From: Natrarchaeobius chitinivorans
GTDB taxonomy: Archaea > Halobacteriota > Halobacteria > Halobacteriales > Natrialbaceae
NCBI RefSeq assembly: GCF_003841505.1
Contig: NZ_REGA01000015.1
Coordinates: 50,527 to 114,526, forward strand
Direction: 5' to 3'
Length of the DNA stretch: 64,000 bases
Made by a program: the position numbers and the translations under genes. Under the pieces are notes generated by a model. That model ran no database searches. It was given only the letters and a program-made list of their open reading frames with translations, and was not told where the DNA came from. Numbering within the stretch: the stretch's first letter is position 1; each line of letters opens with the position of its first letter. Below, one piece after another: positions 46,520 through 55,050 of the stretch.

Positions 46520-46587
46520 ATAGCACTCGGGAATTCGTATCTCCAGTACGGCTCGGCGTTACGGTGATTCGTATCAGAAACCGAGGG

Positions 46588-47241
46588 TTAGGATCGGCCG
46601 GCGTCACGACCGCCGCCCCAATCTCGCCGAGCGAGTGGAACCGCGAGCACGGTGATCCAGACGGCGAACGCGAGAGCGGCGACGAATTCCGGGACGGCAA
46701 ACCACGTCCACGGATCGGTCGCCGTGGGACGATAGAGCAACCAGCCGATCCAGGCCAGCGGGTGGACGATTCCGAGCCAGATCGACGAGAGACCGAGCGT
46801 CGTCCGCCCGGCGCGAATCGAGCCGGTACCATAGATCCAGTGTGCGAAGGGAGCGACGACGAAGTACGTCGCCGCCGCGTGGACGTGGAGTTCGGTGTTC
46901 AGGTAGACCGCCGGGTGGTCGAGAAAGAAGACGCCGACGCCGACCAATCCGACGAACGAAACGACGAGGAGGACGACCCCGAGGCGCTCGAGGCGCTCAC
47001 GCGCGTCGATCCAGAGTCGCCAGGAAAACGCCAGCCCGAGCAGCCCCCCGAGGACGACCCCGCCGTTGAAGACCCAGAACGTCTCCGCCGCGTACTGACC
47101 CATATCGGAGAGGGCACGGTCGCGCCAGGTGAACGTCTCCGGCGAGGCGAGTACCGTCGCCAGAACGATCGCACCGATCACAGCGGGCGGGCCGACGACG
47201 CCACAGGCGCTGGCGAATCGTTTCGACTCGCGTCCGGACAT
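46588..47241 (-). CDS. DUF998-family membrane protein
   Basis: 217 residues with six membrane helices. RDRALSDMGQYAAETFWVFN at about residues 40-60 is the hallmark of DUF998 (SDL-like region after helix 1), then GVFFLDHPAVYLNTELHVHA. The ATG at 47241 is used; the in-frame start 19 codons upstream adds non-hydrophobic residues. The family is of unknown function and widespread in haloarchaea. A degenerate family B repeat lies about 120 nt upstream. Confidence 0.85.
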   Translation of the reverse strand: MSGRESKRFASACGVVGPPAVIGAIVLATVLASPETFTWRDRALSDMGQYAAETFWVFNGGVVLGGLLGLAFSWRLWIDARERLERLGVVLLVVSFVGLVGVGVFFLDHPAVYLNTELHVHAAATYFVVAPFAHWIYGTGSIRAGRTTLGLSSIWLGIVHPLAWIGWLLYRPTATDPWTWFAVPEFVAALAFAVWITVLAVPLARRDWGGGRDAGRS

Positions 47242-47361
47242 ACGGTGCGATATCGCGACGAGCGCCACATGAAGGTGACTGTTCGATCGGCAGTCCACTC
47301 GAGCGGGTTTCCGACGAATCGCCCCATCGCCGGTGGGACCACGAAGTGCATCGGTCGTTCC

Positions 47362-47440
47362 TGATACGATTTTCTCTGAGTCTGTCCCGGTCGGTCACTT
47401 CCCGTTTTCGACCGGCCGGCAATCAGTCATAGCAAAGCGG
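47362..47440. repeat. Family B palindromic repeat, copy 9 (degenerate)
   Basis: Left CTGATACGATTTTCTC, right CCGGCAATCAGTCATAGCAAAG. The right half matches the inverted arm of copy 3 closely, but the left arm is worn. It stands 22 nt from copy 6. Together they fill 47242-47546. Confidence 0.55.
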
Positions 47441-47462
47441 ACAAATCCGCACGACTGTCCGT

Positions 47463-47549
47463 GTCATACGGTTTACTGTACGTCGTTACGGGAGCGATTA
47501 AGCGCCGCCCCACGGTCGCTCCGGTACACAGGTACGGCAATCCGTATCA
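47463..47549. repeat. Family B palindromic repeat, copy 6
   Basis: Left GTCATACGGTTTACTGTACG, right GTACGGCAATCCGTATCA; inner arms GGGAGCGATTAAGCGCC and CGGTCGCTCC. The right end overlaps the stop codon of the ABC ATPase gene, so the element supplies its TGA. Confidence 0.85.
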
Positions 47550-48704
47550 GTCCGCTGCAACCGAGACGTCATCGTCCCGTTGGCCACCCGGGAACCAGGC
47601 GAGTTCGTGGTCTGCCGTGACGCGGACGGCGACGCGTTCGTCGAGGTCGATCCGATCCGAGTGGTTGTGCATGCACTCGATCGTCTCGCCCGAATCGAGT
47701 TCGACACGGTAGAGAACCGTCGGACCGAGGTAGCGTCGATAGACGACGCGGCCGTTCGCCTCCGGTCCATCGGCCGGGTACGCGGTCACGTCGTCCGGCC
47801 GAACGAGGAGATCGATGTCGGTCCCGTCGTACTGGTGGGCGAGACCGTTGACGTCGTCACGAAGCACGCGCCCGAGTGCGGTGTCGACGTGATCGCCGCT
47901 GACCGACCCCGAGAGGAAACTCGCGTGGCCGAGAAAGCCGGCGACGAACCGGGACTTCGGGTCCTGAAAGACGCGTTCGGGAGTGTCGATCTGTTCGATA
48001 TCGCCGTCGTGCATCACGGCGACGCGGTCGGAAATCGAAAGCGCCTCCTCCTGATCGTGAGTGACCGAAACCGCGGTGACGCCCGCCTCCTTGATGATTC
48101 GGCGGACCTCCTCGCGCATCTCGACGCGGAGATCGACGTCGAGGTTCGAAAACGGCTCGTCGAGCAACAGCATCTCCGGTTCGGGTGCCAGCGAGCGAGC
48201 GAGCGCGATCCGCTGTTGCTGGCCGCCCGAGAGTTCCTCCGGATAGTGTTCGCCGTAGTCTTCGAGTCCGACCAGTTCGAGCAGTTCCGTGACTCGCGCG
48301 TCGCGCTCTTCGGCCGTCCACTCCTGTAATCCGAAGGCGACGTTTTCGCGCGCGGAGAGGTGTGGAAAGAGGGCAAATTCCTGAAAAACGACGCCGACGC
48401 CGCGTTCTTCGGGCGGAACGAAACGGCCGTTTCCGGCGACCGGATCGTCCTCCAGACGAATGCGTCCGGCGTTTGGCCTCTCGAGACCCGCGATCAACCG
48501 AAGGGTTGTCGTCTTGCCACAGCCGGACGGCCCGAGTAGCGTAAGAATTTCCCCATCGCGGACGGCCAACGAGAGACTCGAGATGACCGCTTCGCTTCCA
48601 AATCGCTTGGCGATACCCTCGAGTTCGAGGACGACGTCGTCGCCGCTCGATTCGAGTTCTCGAGTCGGTTCGTCGGTCGTCGTAAGTAATCGTCCGTTCG
48701 CCAT
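47547..48704 (-). CDS. ABC transporter ATPase, iron/sulfate/spermidine type, orphan
   Basis: 385 residues. Walker A GPSGCGKTTT, Q loop VVFQEFALFPHLSARE, signature LSGGQQQR, Walker B LLLDEP and switch His in VSVTHDQEEAL, then a TOBE-like C-terminal domain from about 240 (LVRPDDVTAYPADG). It belongs to the CUT1/FbpC-PotA type. No permease or binding-protein gene is nearby, so it must serve partners elsewhere. The promoter carries an 18-bp palindrome of the DtxR/Idr type, suggesting iron or manganese control and a role in metal uptake (FbpC-like). The stop codon lies inside repeat B6. Confidence 0.92.
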   Translation of the reverse strand: MANGRLLTTTDEPTRELESSGDDVVLELEGIAKRFGSEAVISSLSLAVRDGEILTLLGPSGCGKTTTLRLIAGLERPNAGRIRLEDDPVAGNGRFVPPEERGVGVVFQEFALFPHLSARENVAFGLQEWTAEERDARVTELLELVGLEDYGEHYPEELSGGQQQRIALARSLAPEPEMLLLDEPFSNLDVDLRVEMREEVRRIIKEAGVTAVSVTHDQEEALSISDRVAVMHDGDIEQIDTPERVFQDPKSRFVAGFLGHASFLSGSVSGDHVDTALGRVLRDDVNGLAHQYDGTDIDLLVRPDDVTAYPADGPEANGRVVYRRYLGPTVLYRVELDSGETIECMHNHSDRIDLDERVAVRVTADHELAWFPGGQRDDDVSVAAD

Positions 48705-48735
48705 TGTCGACCCCGGCGTCGGCCGGCTCTATTCG

Positions 48736-48753
48736 TTTTAGGAGTGCCTAAAA
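48736..48753. promoter_or_regulatory. DtxR/Idr-type metal operator
   Basis: Perfect palindrome TTTTAGGAGTGCCTAAAA, arms TTTTAGG and CCTAAAA with a 4-nt spacer. This is of the TTAGG...CCTAA type bound by DtxR-family iron regulators. It directly follows the TATA box, where a repressor would block transcription of the ABC ATPase. Confidence 0.7.
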
Positions 48754-48763
48754 TACTTATAAC
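48754..48763 (-). promoter_or_regulatory. TATA box of the ABC ATPase
   Basis: On the minus strand GTTATAAGTA about 50-60 nt before the ATG, adjoining the operator; suggests a leader of about 25-30 nt. Confidence 0.6.
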
Positions 48764-48830
48764 TGCCGGTCTCTTCCCGGGTTGCTGGAACGTGACCCAG
48801 TGACACGACCGAAAAACGGTGTGCGGTGTG

Positions 48831-49301
48831 TCAAAGTTCGACGCCGCTCGGGATCAGACTGTGCTGGCGGAGCAGATTACCCTCGTCGTCGTATACCAGA
48901 AACGTCTGCTTGTCGTACGTGACGAAGTGTTCGTCCTCGACGGTGATTCGAACTTCGTAGCGGCCCTCGTCGTCGGAAGCGTCTTCCCCGTATCCCCTCG
49001 CGGCCCGGATAAACCGGAGGACGTCCTCGGCGTCCTCGTTGAGTTCGAGGATGAACTCCCCCGTGATCCGGTTGGTGACGCTGACGACGCCCGCTGCGTC
49101 GCTTCCTAGCGGTTCCTGGAGACGCAACGCGACGTCGGTTTCCCCCGCCTCGAGCACGTCACCATTGGGATCGGTAAGGCGCTCACGGAGCATCGTCGAC
49201 GGGCCAGTAAAGTCGATCGATACCGAGGGTTTGCTCGGTTCGCCGTCGGTTTCGACCCAGTCGATATTGCTGACAGTTAACGTGAAGTGGTCGCGCCTCA
49301 T
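48831..49301 (-). CDS. DUF5793-like protein
   Basis: 156 residues from the ATG at 49301 (MRRDHFTLTVSNIDW). Beta-rich with VSIDFTGPSTMLRERLTD, GEFILELNEDAEDVLRFIRA and YEVRITVEDEHFVTYDKQTF. This fits a small haloarchaeal family I recall as DUF5793; no function known. No signal or membrane segment. Lies between the ABC ATPase gene and the pilus genes, with 126 nt to the first. Confidence 0.8.
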   Translation of the reverse strand: MRRDHFTLTVSNIDWVETDGEPSKPSVSIDFTGPSTMLRERLTDPNGDVLEAGETDVALRLQEPLGSDAAGVVSVTNRITGEFILELNEDAEDVLRFIRAARGYGEDASDDEGRYEVRITVEDEHFVTYDKQTFLVYDDEGNLLRQHSLIPSGVEL

Positions 49302-49434
49302 TCCGTATTTCTCGATTAGCGCTCCCACCGTATGAACGTAACGCACGGTTGATCAAGCATCTGACCAGTCCGCAGAGCAGGGGAGCCGAAGACGTTCGGA
49401 TCCGACCAGCCGGCCGATCGGAATCGGCCATCCC

Positions 49435-49442
49435 ATTTAAGA
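49435..49442 (+). promoter_or_regulatory. TATA-like element upstream of pilus ATPase
   Basis: ATTTAAGA about 52-59 nt upstream of the ATG at 49494; allows a leader of about 25-30 nt. Moderate match only. Confidence 0.4.
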
Positions 49443-49493
49443 ACGGGCCGGCCCGATATCGGGCAGAACGACCCGACTTTCCCGAGGACCTCG

Positions 49494-51128
49494 ATGCACG
49501 ACCGAAACAGACGTTCCGAAACGACGATCGGGGCCGCACGTCGGGCGGTTACGCGCCTCGCCGAGACGCTTCGCGGCTCGCGAATCACGATACGAGAGTA
49601 CGATCCTGCGACCCACGGGCCGTTGATCGAGTTCGACGGTATCGACGGACTCGAGGAGGTCGACCGCTACTGGGTCAACGCGCCGTTCGCGTTCGTCTCG
49701 ATCGGATACGACCCGGCGACGAATCAGCACCGCTACAATGTCGTCGAGCCGGCGCTTCGTGCCGACGAACGCGTCCTGCTCGAGACACTCTCGGAGGACG
49801 TTCGGGACCCGCTTCTCTATCGCGAGAAACGCCACGATAACGTCGCAAGACTGCTCGAGGAGACCGTCCACGAATACCTCGAGCGCTACGGCGCAGACGT
49901 CGACACGAAGGCGTTTTACCGGCTGTTCTACCACCTTTACCGAGACTTTCGTGGGTACGGCCGTCTCGACCCGATCATGCACGACCCTCGCGTCGAGGAC
50001 ATCTCCTGTGACGGCTACGAGCTGCCGATCTACGTCTATCACGAGGAGTACACCGACATCGAAACGAGCGTTTCCTTCGAGAAAGAGGCGCTCGACCGGT
50101 TCGTCGTCCGACTCGCTCAACACTCCGGCCGCCACATTTCGATCGGCGATCCGATGGTCGAGACGACGCTTCCCGACGGCTCGCGGGCGGAACTGGCTCT
50201 CGGGGAAGAGGTCACCCCGCGTGGGTCGGCGTTCACCGTCCGCAAGTACGCCGATGAGCCGTTCACGCCGATCGACCTGATCCAGTACGGGACGTTCAGC
50301 GTCGAACAGATGGCCTACCTCTGGCTCGCCATCGAACACAATCGGAGCCTGCTGTTCGCCGGTGGCACCGCGTCGGGCAAGACCACCAGCATGAACGCCA
50401 TCTCGATGTTCATCCCACCCCGGTCGAAAGTGCTGACGATCGAAGACACCCGCGAACTCGAGCTCTATCACGACAACTGGCTCTCGTCGGTCACGCGCGA
50501 GCGATCCCACGAGGGCAAACACGTGACGATGTACGACCTGTTGCGCTCCGCGCTCCGTCACCGCCCCGAGTACATCGTCGTCGGCGAGGTCCGCGGCGAG
50601 GAGGCGATCACGCTCTTTCAGGCGATGAACACCGGTCACACGACCTACTCGACGATGCACGCCGACTCGGTCCAGACCGTGATCAATCGCCTCGAGAACG
50701 AACCGATCAACGTCCCGCGGCCGATGGTCCAGAGCCTCGACGTACTGTCGATCCAGACGCTCACCAGACTCGAGGACGGTCGCGTCCGCCGAAACAAAGT
50801 CCTCGCGGAGATCGAAGGGATCGACCAGCGAACTGGCGAACTCGACTACTCACCCGCGTTCACGTGGGACGGCGAATCGGACAGCCACCAGTCGAAAGGG
50901 AGCCAGCTCCTCGAGAACATTCGCGACGAACGCGGGTGGAACCGGACGGAACTGCTGTCGGAGCTTCGAACCCGCGAACGGTTTCTCGAGTACCTCGAGA
51001 CGAACGACATCGACGACTACCGACAGTTCACCGCCCTGATAAACGAGTACTACGCGGACAGGGCGGGCGTTCTCGACCGGATCGGTATCGACGGCTCTCT
51101 CGAGGACGAACAGGACGACGGAGAGTAA
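49494..51128 (+). CDS. Type IV pilus assembly ATPase (PilB/TadA family)
   Basis: 544 residues, a hexameric motor that drives pilin assembly. Walker A LFAGGTASGKTTSMNAI at about residue 288, Asp box EDTRELELYHDNW, Walker B YIVVGEVRGEE with catalytic Glu at about residue 362, and His box TGHTTYSTMHADSV. Residues 1-200 are the N-terminal domain that contacts the membrane core; ISCDGYELPIYVYHEEY is a typical haloarchaeal stretch. It is 4 nt upstream of the next gene (overall GAGTAA-start), so both are cotranscribed. Haloarchaea carry several pilB-pilC pairs; which one this is cannot be told. Confidence 0.94.
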   Translation: MHDRNRRSETTIGAARRAVTRLAETLRGSRITIREYDPATHGPLIEFDGIDGLEEVDRYWVNAPFAFVSIGYDPATNQHRYNVVEPALRADERVLLETLSEDVRDPLLYREKRHDNVARLLEETVHEYLERYGADVDTKAFYRLFYHLYRDFRGYGRLDPIMHDPRVEDISCDGYELPIYVYHEEYTDIETSVSFEKEALDRFVVRLAQHSGRHISIGDPMVETTLPDGSRAELALGEEVTPRGSAFTVRKYADEPFTPIDLIQYGTFSVEQMAYLWLAIEHNRSLLFAGGTASGKTTSMNAISMFIPPRSKVLTIEDTRELELYHDNWLSSVTRERSHEGKHVTMYDLLRSALRHRPEYIVVGEVRGEEAITLFQAMNTGHTTYSTMHADSVQTVINRLENEPINVPRPMVQSLDVLSIQTLTRLEDGRVRRNKVLAEIEGIDQRTGELDYSPAFTWDGESDSHQSKGSQLLENIRDERGWNRTELLSELRTRERFLEYLETNDIDDYRQFTALINEYYADRAGVLDRIGIDGSLEDEQDDGE

Positions 51129-51132
51129 ACAG

Positions 51133-53250
51133 ATGCGCTCTGTGAATTTCGTCCCGCTCGCGCTCGCGCTCGCCTGTCTCCTTCCGATCGTCCTGTCTCG
51201 ATACCACGCTCGAGTCGACCGATTTCTCACCAGGTTTGCGGTCCGGACCTTTGGATCCTACATCGACGAATTCAGGGGCGAACACCCGACCAGGCAGTCC
51301 GCGCTTCGGGCGGCGCAGTTCCCGACGACCTACCGGGAGTACGGATCGAAGACGATGCTGTACGCCGCGATACTCGCAGTCGTCGGGTCGATTGCGGGAA
51401 TATACGCCATCTGGGCCGTTCTGCTCGTTCTCGCGGTCGACGCCGAAACCATGCGCGAGGCACTGCCGGGCGCACTCGAGTTCCTCGCGAACCTCGGCGG
51501 TGTCCCGGCGCTGTCGCCGGGCGAACTGTTCGTCCTCATCGCCCTCGCCTGTTTCACCGTCGGCGCGGTGGCCGCCAGCGGGACCTACTGGCTGCGGTGG
51601 TGGTATCCACGGTACGTCGCCGACGCCCGGTCACAGCGGATCGAACGGGCCCTCCCCGCGACCGTCTCGTTTATCTACGCGCTCTCGCGAAGCGGAATGG
51701 CGTTTCCGACGGTCATCCGGATCGTTGCCCGTCACGAGGAGACCTACGGCGAAGCTGCGGCGGAGTTCGAGGTCGCCGTTCGCCACATGGATACGTTCGG
51801 CACCGACGTCGTCACCGCACTCCAGATCATGGGTCGGCGATCACCGAGCCCGCAGTTCGGCGAGTTCACCGAGAACCTGGTCAGCGTCTTGCAGAGCGGA
51901 CACAGCCTCTCGGAGTTTCTGGAACGGCAGTACCGCGACTACCAGGAGGAATCGGAGACCCAGCAAGAGCGAACGCTCGAGTTACTCAGCACGCTCGCGG
52001 AAGCGTACGTGACGGTGCTGGTCGCGGGACCGCTGTTTCTCATCACGATCCTGGTCGTGATCGGAATCGCCGTCGGCGACACCCTCGATCCGCTCCAGGC
52101 GTTGATCTACGGCATCCTCCCGCTCGGAAACCTCGCGTTCGTGATCTACCTGAGCGTCGTCACGGACTCGATCGTCCCCGGGTCGGAGACGGCAGAACTG
52201 CCGTCTCGGTCGACCGCTTTCCCCAGCGATATCGAACGACGGGCGAACGCAGACGGCGGCGTCGCGGACGCCAGTACTGGTTCGACCGCTGGCGAAGCGG
52301 ACCTCTCTGTCACCGCAGCGGCGAACATCGAACGGGTCGGCTACTACCGGCGGCTTCGGGCGGTCAGAGACCGCTTCGGCGATCCGAAATCGGCACTGCT
52401 CGAGCGTCCGTCCCGAACGCTTTTTCTCACCGTCCCGATCGCCGTCGCAGCCGTTCTCTGGCAGTTGCCCGCGGCGTTCGCGGGCGGTGGATTCACTCCC
52501 TCGGCGATCGACGACGTCGTCGCGGCCGCCCTGCTGGTCGTGCTCGTGCCGTTCGCCGTCGTCTACGAACTGCACCGGCGACGGATTCGTGCGATCGAAG
52601 CGGCGGTTCCGGACCTACTCGATCGACTCGCCAGCGTCAACGAGGCGGGACTGTCGATCGTCTCCGCCATCGACCAGGTACGCGAGTCCGAACTGGGGCC
52701 GCTCGGCGCGGAACTCGATCTCGTCTGGCGGGACGTCCAGTGGGGCGCGGACCTCGAGACGGCACTTCGCCGGTTCGACCGCCGGATCCGTACCCGGTCG
52801 GTCTCCCGCGTCGTCACCCTGCTCACCGAGGCGATGAACGCGAGCGGAGACCTCGCGACCGTCCTCCGGATCGCCGCCAGACAGTCCGCTTCCGACCGCC
52901 GCCTCGAGCGCGAACGCGCCCAGACGATGGTGGAGTACATGATCGTCGTCTACGTCTCGTTTCTCGTCTTTCTGTTCATCATCACGGTGCTCGCCGCGTA
53001 TCTGCTCCCGAACCTCCCGACGGAGGGTGCGGAGGTGGCAAGGGGTGGCGGAGACGCCGGGACTTTCAGCGGCCTTTCAGCCGGCGAGGCCGACGCGTAC
53101 GGGACGCTATTTTACCACGCGGCACTCGTTCAGGGACTGCTTTCGGGGTTGATCGCAGGCCAGTTGAGCACCGGCGAGTTGCGGGCGGGCGCAAAACACG
53201 CGGCGATCATGATCGCGCTCACGATCGGGTTGTTCGCGCTCGTCGTCTGA
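51133..53250 (+). CDS. Type IV pilus assembly membrane core protein (PilC/TadC family)
   Basis: 705 residues. About eight membrane helices in two halves, each with a T2SSF domain (about 190-320 and 535-660). The first helices form an entry domain at 70-150; the gene product anchors the ATPase and moves the pilins. Motifs: SFIYALSRSGMAFPTVIRIV and SGHSLSEFLERQYRDYQEES in half one, LLDRLASVNEAGLSIVSAID and MNASGDLATVLRIAARQSAS in half two. It begins 4 nt after the ATPase stop. No pilin gene follows, so pilins must be elsewhere, perhaps those at 2-2012. Confidence 0.93.
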   Translation: MRSVNFVPLALALACLLPIVLSRYHARVDRFLTRFAVRTFGSYIDEFRGEHPTRQSALRAAQFPTTYREYGSKTMLYAAILAVVGSIAGIYAIWAVLLVLAVDAETMREALPGALEFLANLGGVPALSPGELFVLIALACFTVGAVAASGTYWLRWWYPRYVADARSQRIERALPATVSFIYALSRSGMAFPTVIRIVARHEETYGEAAAEFEVAVRHMDTFGTDVVTALQIMGRRSPSPQFGEFTENLVSVLQSGHSLSEFLERQYRDYQEESETQQERTLELLSTLAEAYVTVLVAGPLFLITILVVIGIAVGDTLDPLQALIYGILPLGNLAFVIYLSVVTDSIVPGSETAELPSRSTAFPSDIERRANADGGVADASTGSTAGEADLSVTAAANIERVGYYRRLRAVRDRFGDPKSALLERPSRTLFLTVPIAVAAVLWQLPAAFAGGGFTPSAIDDVVAAALLVVLVPFAVVYELHRRRIRAIEAAVPDLLDRLASVNEAGLSIVSAIDQVRESELGPLGAELDLVWRDVQWGADLETALRRFDRRIRTRSVSRVVTLLTEAMNASGDLATVLRIAARQSASDRRLERERAQTMVEYMIVVYVSFLVFLFIITVLAAYLLPNLPTEGAEVARGGGDAGTFSGLSAGEADAYGTLFYHAALVQGLLSGLIAGQLSTGELRAGAKHAAIMIALTIGLFALVV

Positions 53251-53307
53251 CCGGTCCGATCCGTCCGCAGTCGAACGCTTTTTGCGAGTTCCACGCCGAC
53301 ATCTCCC

Positions 53308-54027
53308 ATGGCCGACGAAGACGGCGACGGGAGCCGTCCGAAACGGGCGGACGTTCGCGCCACCTACGACCGGATCGCGACGCACTTCGCCGCCACGCGA
53401 GAGTACGCCTGGCCCGAAGTCGAGTCGTTCGTTTCCGCGCAGGATCCAGCCCCTTCCTCCGACGGCGTCGGTCTCGACGTCGGCTGTGGGAACTGTCGAC
53501 ACGCCGAACTACTCGCCGACGTCGACGGCATCGAGTCCGTCGTCGGCGTCGACGCCAGTCGCGGCCTCCTCGAGACTGGACGGGCCCGCGCGGCCGACCG
53601 GGGGTTCGAGGTCGAACTGCTCGAGGGGGACGCAGCGTCGCTCCCGCTCGCCGCCGACACCGTTTCGCTCGCCGTCTACGTCGCGACGCTTCACCACCTG
53701 CCAACCCGCGAAACGCGGGTGGCCAGCCTCGACGAACTCGCCAGGGTGCTCGCCCCCGACGGTCGGGCGCTAGTCAGTGCGTGGTCGACCGCACACGACC
53801 GCTTCGACCGAACGGAGGGCTTCGATACCACCGTCGAGTGGACGCTCCCCGGCGGAACGCCCGTCGATCGATTCTACCACATCTACGCACCCGACGAGTT
53901 CGAGGCCGACCTCCGGAACAGCGACCTCGACCTTCTCGAGTGGGAACTCTCGAGCGGGAACTGTTATGCGACAGTCTCCGGTTCGAACCGTCGGGAAACG
54001 GACGATCAGGGGACGAATCGATTATAA
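53308..54027 (+). CDS. SAM-dependent methyltransferase, Trm9-like
   Basis: 239 residues. Class I methyltransferase fold: LDVGCGNCRHAELLADVDGI (motif I), VVGVDASRGLLETGRARA, EGDAASLPLAADTVSLAVYV and VATLHHLPTRETRVASL with the ALAPDGR-type motif VLAPDGRALVSAW. RATYDRIATHFAATREYAWP at the N-terminus and FYHIYAPDEFEADL at the end are like Trm9/ALKBH8, which methylate tRNA wobble uridines in eukaryotes. An archaeal target is not proven. The Trm112-like protein at 41339 could be its partner. Confidence 0.85.
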   Translation: MADEDGDGSRPKRADVRATYDRIATHFAATREYAWPEVESFVSAQDPAPSSDGVGLDVGCGNCRHAELLADVDGIESVVGVDASRGLLETGRARAADRGFEVELLEGDAASLPLAADTVSLAVYVATLHHLPTRETRVASLDELARVLAPDGRALVSAWSTAHDRFDRTEGFDTTVEWTLPGGTPVDRFYHIYAPDEFEADLRNSDLDLLEWELSSGNCYATVSGSNRRETDDQGTNRL

Positions 54028-54186
54028 ATGTCTTGCTCTGTGTAAGTCCAGATTTCATCACTGAATCTGCATTTGAAAGGTGTTGCTAGATCGCGAACGT
54101 CGACCCCCCAGGGACGCCTTTCGAACCACCTGGCCGGTTACCTCGACAGAAAATATTAAGAAATCTGAATATAGTCTACGGACTGT

Positions 54187-54606
54187 ATGTCAAGAGCACT
54201 CACCGTTTCGGGCTTTCTGGGCCTGACGGTAATGATGGGGGTCGGTATGTACCAAAACGTCCTGAACGCAACCGGAGAGGGCGTTCCAGCGTGGATGATC
54301 GGGGGTCACGCGCACCTGGGCGTGCTTTCGATTCTCGCGATCGTTCTCGCGTTCGCCATTCCGGCGCTCAACGTAACGGGGACGCTCGAGACCGTCGTTA
54401 CCTGGACGTTTATCCCCGGTCAGTGGGGGCTTCCGCTCGTCCCGTGGCTGGCCGTGGGCGGTGGAATCAGCGTTCTCCACCCGACTGCGTTCCTCTGGGG
54501 CGGATTGCTGTTGGTTTCGATGCTCATCATGACCTGGCAGGCAGCGGTCCAGACCGAAATCGCTGTCGGGGGTGGTGGTGTGGATCCGACGCCCGCCGAC
54601 GATTGA
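54187..54606 (+). CDS. Small membrane protein, four helices
   Basis: 139 residues with four membrane helices; GHAHLGVLSILAIVLAFAIP is the most distinctive part. His-rich GHAH could bind metal or heme, but nothing more is recognised. A TATA-like AATATTAAG (about 54153-54161) lies about 25-33 nt upstream of the ATG. Just upstream of tRNA-Gly, which starts 51 nt after its stop. Confidence 0.75.
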   Translation: MSRALTVSGFLGLTVMMGVGMYQNVLNATGEGVPAWMIGGHAHLGVLSILAIVLAFAIPALNVTGTLETVVTWTFIPGQWGLPLVPWLAVGGGISVLHPTAFLWGGLLLVSMLIMTWQAAVQTEIAVGGGGVDPTPADD

Positions 54607-54656
54607 CTCGAAATGAGAAGAGTCTTAAATCGGCCGCACCGAAATCCAAGTACCGA

Positions 54657-54727
54657 GCGCGGATGGTCTAGTGGTAGGACCTGAGCCTTCCAAGCTCATG
54701 GCCCGGGTTCAAATCCCGGTCCGCGCA
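54657..54727 (+). tRNA. tRNA-Gly (anticodon UCC)
   Basis: A full cloverleaf: acceptor stem GCGCGGA with TCCGCGC, D arm GTCTAGTGGTAGGAC, anticodon stem TGAGC/GCTCA with loop CTTCCAA (UCC), variable loop TGG, T arm CCGGGTTCAAATCCCGG and discriminator A. No intron. This tRNA is the integration site for a small element: a 44-bp copy of its 3' part recurs at 57175-57218 and shorter copies at 54830 and 54948. Confidence 0.97.
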
Positions 54728-54762
54728 TTGCTGTCGCGAGCAAACTCGCGAGCGACAGCAAT
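54727..54762. terminator. Hairpin after tRNA-Gly
   Basis: ATTGCTGTCGCGAG with complement CTCGCGAGCGACAGCAAT, loop CAAA; a diverged copy follows the right attachment site at 57218-57253 (ATTGCTGCGGCGAA and its partner). A likely tRNA terminator that was duplicated with the element. Confidence 0.6.
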
Positions 54763-54829
54763 CGTACGAGGGATTTGAATTACGGAAGTCGCACGCTCGA
54801 GAGCGAAGCGAGCGAGACCGTCTTCCGGT

Positions 54830-54851
54830 GGTTCAAATCCCGGTCCGCGCA
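54830..54851 (+). repeat. Internal tRNA-Gly 3' end copy (att-like 2)
   Basis: Contains TTCAAATCCCGGTCCGCGCA, identical to the tRNA T loop and acceptor end. The upstream sequence does not form a tRNA, so it is an attachment-site scar, not a gene. Followed by CTTTTCGACGAACGGACGTG, shared with copy 3. Confidence 0.85.
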
Positions 54852-54947
54852 CTTTTCGACGAACGGACGTGAGAAGAAAATGCGCGATAGAGGGATATGA
54901 AGCACGCGAGTCGCAGCGCGAACGCAGTGATCGACCGTCTCGCAGTC

Positions 54948-54970
54948 GGGTTCAAATCCCGGTCCGCGCA
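54948..54970 (+). repeat. Internal tRNA-Gly 3' end copy (att-like 3)
   Basis: Same 3' end as copy 2, followed by the same flank (CTTTTCGACGAACGAACGTG). Period to copy 2 is about 119 bp. The integrase remnant follows about 100 nt downstream. Confidence 0.85.
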
Positions 54971-55050
54971 CTTTTCGACGAACGAACGTGAGGAGAAAAT
55001 TCGCGATAGAGGATTTAATGCACACGAGTCGCAGCGTCCGAACGACGTAA

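Noticed and set aside
46559..46577. Possible half copy of family B near DUF998
   Set aside because: Only one end is recognisable (CGGTGATTCGTATCAG); could be chance.
51597..54089. Open frame of about 830 codons in another + frame over pilC and the methyltransferase
   Set aside because: Arg/Pro rich translation crossing two certain genes; a frame shadow.
54830..54970. Additional tRNA-Gly genes at the two internal T-loop/acceptor copies
   Set aside because: Only the 3' ends are present; no cloverleaf can form, so they are att-like scars.
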